The position numbers and the translations under genes are program-made. A stretch of 64,000 bases of DNA from Sphingomonas lutea (GTDB lineage: Bacteria > Pseudomonadota > Alphaproteobacteria > Sphingomonadales > Sphingomonadaceae). Location: NCBI RefSeq assembly GCF_014396785.1, contig NZ_CP060718.1, forward strand, positions 1,136,501-1,200,500. The letters run 5' to 3'. The notes under the pieces were generated by a model. That model made no database searches and was not told the origin of the DNA. It worked only from the letters and a program-made list of their open reading frames with translations. This document shows positions 61,666-64,000 of this stretch, in pieces (the stretch's first letter is position 1; each line of letters begins with the position of its first letter).

Positions 61666-61734
61666 TGCCACCGACTAGCGGAGCGAATGCGCGGGCGACA
61701 GCCCGGGATCGGCTGACAGACGTGTTACAGGGCC

Positions 61735-61763
61735 TTGGCAGCCTTCCAAGTGGCCGCTATCAG
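61735..61763 (+). promoter_or_regulatory. Possible sigma-70 promoter of petABC
   Basis: TTGGCA (61735-61740, 5 of 6) and TATCAG (61758-61763, 4 of 6) are 17 bases apart, about 90 bases before petA. The rest of the 188-base gap contains nothing that I can name. Confidence 0.35.
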
Positions 61764-61853
61764 GCCCGCCAATCGCACCGGGTCCGCCCGGCGCGCCGTC
61801 GCTTAGGACCCTTATTTCCGGGTTCGTGCACAGCAGTGTCAAAAAGGGTGAAC

Positions 61854-62441
61854 ATGGCCACGCAGGCACCGTCCGCTGAGGGTTCTCAAGTCACAGGCAC
61901 AGGTGCGGGCGGTGAAGGCGAAGGCGTTCGTCGCCGCGACTTTCTGAACGTCGCCGCGGTCAGTTTCGCCGGCGTCGGCGCCGTTGCCGCAGTCGCGCCG
62001 CTCGTGGTGCAGATGGCGCCGCCGGCCGACGTGCTCGCGCTGTCGACGACCGAAGTGGACATCTCCAAGATTCAGCCGGGACAGGCGATCAAGACCAGCT
62101 GGCGCAAACAGCCGGTCTTCATCCGCAACCTCACGCCGGCCGAGATCCAGCAGGCCAATGCGACGCCGCTGGGCGAGCTTCGCGATCCGCAGTCGCTGGC
62201 CGACCGGACCAAGCCCGGCCGGCAAAATTGGTTGGTGACGTTGGGCGTGTGCACCCACCTCGGCTGCGTCCCGCTGGGCGTCGGCGAGGGTGAAAACCGC
62301 GGGCCGTACGGCGGGTACTTCTGCCCGTGCCACGGTTCCGCCTATGACACCGCCGGCCGCATCCGCACCGGCCCGGCGCCGCTCAACCTGGCGGTTCCGG
62401 AATATGCATTCAAATCACCGACTGTCGTTCAGATCGGCTGA
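61854..62441 (+). CDS. petA: Ubiquinol-cytochrome c reductase iron-sulfur subunit (Rieske)
   Basis: A 195-residue Rieske protein of the cytochrome bc1 complex. A twin-arginine signal (RRRDFLN, residues 26-32) precedes the membrane anchor (about 35-60). The [2Fe-2S] ligands are in [10 protein letters not shown] and CPCHGSAYD. It ends [19 protein letters not shown]. The gene is first in petABC. Confidence 0.95.
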   Translation: MATQAPSAEGSQVTGTGAGGEGEGVRRRDFLNVAAVSFAGVGAVAAVAPLVVQMAPPADVLALSTTEVDISKIQPGQAIKTSWRKQPVFIRNLTPAEIQQANATPLGELRDPQSLADRTKPGRQNWLVTLGVCTHLGCVPLGVGEGENRGPYGGYFCPCHGSAYDTAGRIRTGPAPLNLAVPEYAFKSPTVVQIG

Positions 62442-62455
62442 GGGGGCAGAGCAGA

Positions 62456-63772
62456 ATGAGCTTTTCCTGGGCAAAGCCGTACGAACCCAAGACGGGACTG
62501 GGCCGCTGGTTCGACGAGCGCCTGCCGCTGCCGCGGCTGGTCTATGGCGCCATCGGCGGCGGGTATCCGGTGCCGCGAAACCTTAATTATTTCTGGAACT
62601 TCGGCGTCCTTGCCGGTGCCTTCCTGATGATCCAGATCGTCACCGGCATCGTGCTTGCGATGTGGTATTATTCCAGTGTCGACGGCGCCTTCAATTCAGT
62701 CGAGCACATCATGCGCGACGTCAATGCGGGGTGGATGATCCGCTACCTGCACATGAACGGCGCCAGCTTCTTCTTCATCGTTACTTATATCCACATCTTC
62801 CGCGGCCTTTATTACGGGTCGTACAAGGCGCCGCGCGAACTGGTGTGGATGCTCGGCCTCGTCATCTACCTGCTGATGATGGCCACGGCCTTCATGGGCT
62901 ATGTGCTGCCGTGGGGCCAGATGAGCTATTGGGGCGCGCAGGTCATCACCGGCTTCTTTTCCGCCTTTCCGGTAGTGGGTGAACCGCTTCGCGTCTTCCT
63001 GCTCGGCGGCTTCGCGCCGGACCAGGCAGCGCTGACGCGCTTTTTCTCGCTCCACTATTTGTTGCCGTTCGTGATCGCAGCCGTCGTGATCCTGCACATC
63101 TGGGCACTGCACATTCCGGGGTCGAGCAACCCGACCGGGGTCGACGTGAAGACCGAAAAGGACACGTTGCCCTTCCACCCCTTCTACACCGCCAAGGATG
63201 GCTGGTTCGCCGCCGCCTTCCTCGCGCTGTTCGCGCTCGTCACCTTCTTCGCGCCGAACATGCTTGGCCACCCGGACAATTACATCCCGGCCGACCCGCT
63301 GGCGACGCCGGCGCACATCGTGCCCGAATGGTATTTCTGGCCGTTTTACGCGATCCTGCGCGCCTTCACGGTCGATTTCATCCTGCCGGCCAAGCTATGG
63401 GGCGTGCTTGCGATGTTCGCCGCGATCCTGCTGCTGTTCTTCCTTCCGTGGCTCGACAAGTCGCCGGTGCGGTCGGGCAGCTATCGCCCGGTGTTCAAGC
63501 GCTTCTTCTGGATCCTGGTCGTCGACGTCATCATCCTTGGGATCTGCGGCGTAAAGCCGGTCGAGCAGCCGTGGATCGCCATCAGCCAGGTCGCGACCAT
63601 GTACTATTTCCTGCACTTCCTCGTGATCTTGCCGCTGATCGCGAAGTTTGAAACGCCCTTGCCGCTGCCGAATTCGATTACCGAAAGCGTCCTTCACGGC
63701 GAGGCGGCGGAGGCAGCCCCCGCCGGGCAATCACCACGGCCGGGATCGGTCGCTACGGCAACGGCCGAATAA
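62456..63772 (+). CDS. petB: Cytochrome b (ubiquinol-cytochrome c reductase)
   Basis: A 438-residue quinol-oxidising membrane subunit with eight predicted helices. Heme histidines are within [18 protein letters not shown] and [20 protein letters not shown]. The Qo-site PEWY motif is in [16 protein letters not shown]-terminal polar tail of about 30 residues is rich in Ala. It follows petA by 14 bases and precedes petC by 15 bases. Confidence 0.96.
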   Translation: MSFSWAKPYEPKTGLGRWFDERLPLPRLVYGAIGGGYPVPRNLNYFWNFGVLAGAFLMIQIVTGIVLAMWYYSSVDGAFNSVEHIMRDVNAGWMIRYLHMNGASFFFIVTYIHIFRGLYYGSYKAPRELVWMLGLVIYLLMMATAFMGYVLPWGQMSYWGAQVITGFFSAFPVVGEPLRVFLLGGFAPDQAALTRFFSLHYLLPFVIAAVVILHIWALHIPGSSNPTGVDVKTEKDTLPFHPFYTAKDGWFAAAFLALFALVTFFAPNMLGHPDNYIPADPLATPAHIVPEWYFWPFYAILRAFTVDFILPAKLWGVLAMFAAILLLFFLPWLDKSPVRSGSYRPVFKRFFWILVVDVIILGICGVKPVEQPWIAISQVATMYYFLHFLVILPLIAKFETPLPLPNSITESVLHGEAAEAAPAGQSPRPGSVATATAE

Positions 63773-63787
63773 GGGGACAGACGGGTC

Positions 63788-64000
63788 ATGGTCCGGTTCA
63801 TCGGTTTCATCGTCGGCCTCGGTCTGGCCGGCATCCTTCTGATCTCGCTCTTCGTCGGCGCGGCGGACTATTTTTCCACCCCGCATGAGGAGACGGCCCA
63901 GCACGCGCTGCACGAGCATGCCAAGCCGCTCAAGCTGGCGAGCGACGGCCCCTTCGGCCATTTCGATAACCAGCAACTGCAGCGCGGCTTCCAGGTGTAC
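63788..64000 (+). CDS. petC: Cytochrome c1, partial (3' end beyond the window)
   Basis: The first 71 residues of cytochrome c1: an N-terminal hydrophobic segment (IGFIVGLGLAGILLISLFVG, 5-24) followed by HEETAQHALHEHAKPLKLA and DNQQLQRGFQVY. The heme-binding CxxCH motif expected just after this point is cut off. Position after petA and petB and the sequence RGFQVY support the call. Confidence 0.85.
   Translation, partial: MVRFIGFIVGLGLAGILLISLFVGAADYFSTPHEETAQHALHEHAKPLKLASDGPFGHFDNQQLQRGFQVY

Overview
The window is one contiguous, very compact chromosomal segment of a high-GC alphaproteobacterium, most likely a member of the Sphingomonadales. The basis is the gene content: an EL222-type LOV-HTH protein, a TonB system with two ExbD proteins, an UrcA-family protein, a 'vgr-related' HELTH protein, a DUF484-XerC pair, and alphaproteobacterial ParC, Rieske and cytochrome b sequences. 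The genus cannot be read from the sequence. No gap between genes exceeds about 225 bases. I see no rRNA, tRNA, CRISPR, prophage or insertion sequence.

Layout. 1-6.2 kb: LysR regulator, parC, a PAS-GGDEF-EAL protein, a small exported protein and a LOV-HTH blue-light regulator. 6.2-9.7 kb: minus-strand DUF1285-Nudix-CCA transferase operon, divergent from a folM-like/folB pterin pair. 9.9-12.5 kb: tonB-exbB-exbD-exbD closed by a good terminator. 12.5-17.2 kb: glmU, an RHH/PIN toxin-antitoxin pair, glmS and an Asp/Glu racemase. 17.2-20.1 kb: LysR regulator with a perfect palindrome, UrcA protein, GFA protein, alr. 20.0-25.4 kb (minus): nth-dapB-DUF72 and lepB-rnc-era, with cobB on the plus strand. 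25.5-31.1 kb: pgi, gor, a PYROXD2-like oxidoreductase, a class III CoA-transferase. 31.1-38.0 kb (minus): a poorly characterised envelope cluster of telA, xpaC-like gene, Kv-like channel, PDZ/multi-TM sensor-like protein and three exported proteins. 38.1-42.1 kb: three Tad pseudopilin genes, enoyl-CoA hydratase, transaldolase and a 52-residue Flp pilin. 42.2-49.6 kb: DUF484-xerC, then minus-strand dedA-gshB-yraN-rsmI, hemW and rph-rdgB. 49.7-52.5 kb: hrcA-grpE and an amino-acid oxidase. 52.5-56.4 kb: TonB-dependent receptor, aquaporin and metallopeptidase-like gene. 56.5-59.5 kb: acpP-fabF-mltG and a small membrane protein. 59.5-64 kb: SH3 protein, MarR regulator and M17 aminopeptidase on the minus strand, then petABC, with petC cut by the window end.

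How the genes work together. glmS and glmU feed UDP-GlcNAc, alr and dapB feed peptidoglycan precursors, mltG and acpP/fabF serve wall and membrane synthesis, and lepB/rnc/era form the usual processing cluster. TonB-ExbBD would energise receptors such as the one at 52.5 kb. petABC is the cytochrome bc1 complex.

Main oddities. (1) Four genes (glmU, racemase, era, CoA-transferase) each carry one apparent single-base deletion, mostly in a short homopolymer. glmU and era are normally essential, so base-call or assembly indels are more likely than real decay. (2) A toxin-antitoxin pair sits between glmU and glmS, with a palindromic operator abutting a probably leaderless start. (3) A perfect 22-bp palindrome lies upstream of the second LysR gene. 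(4) Palindromic intergenic repeats of two families occur near hrcA, acpP and fabF. (5) The 31-38 kb envelope cluster and the LOV-HTH neighbourhood are the best candidates for undescribed biology.
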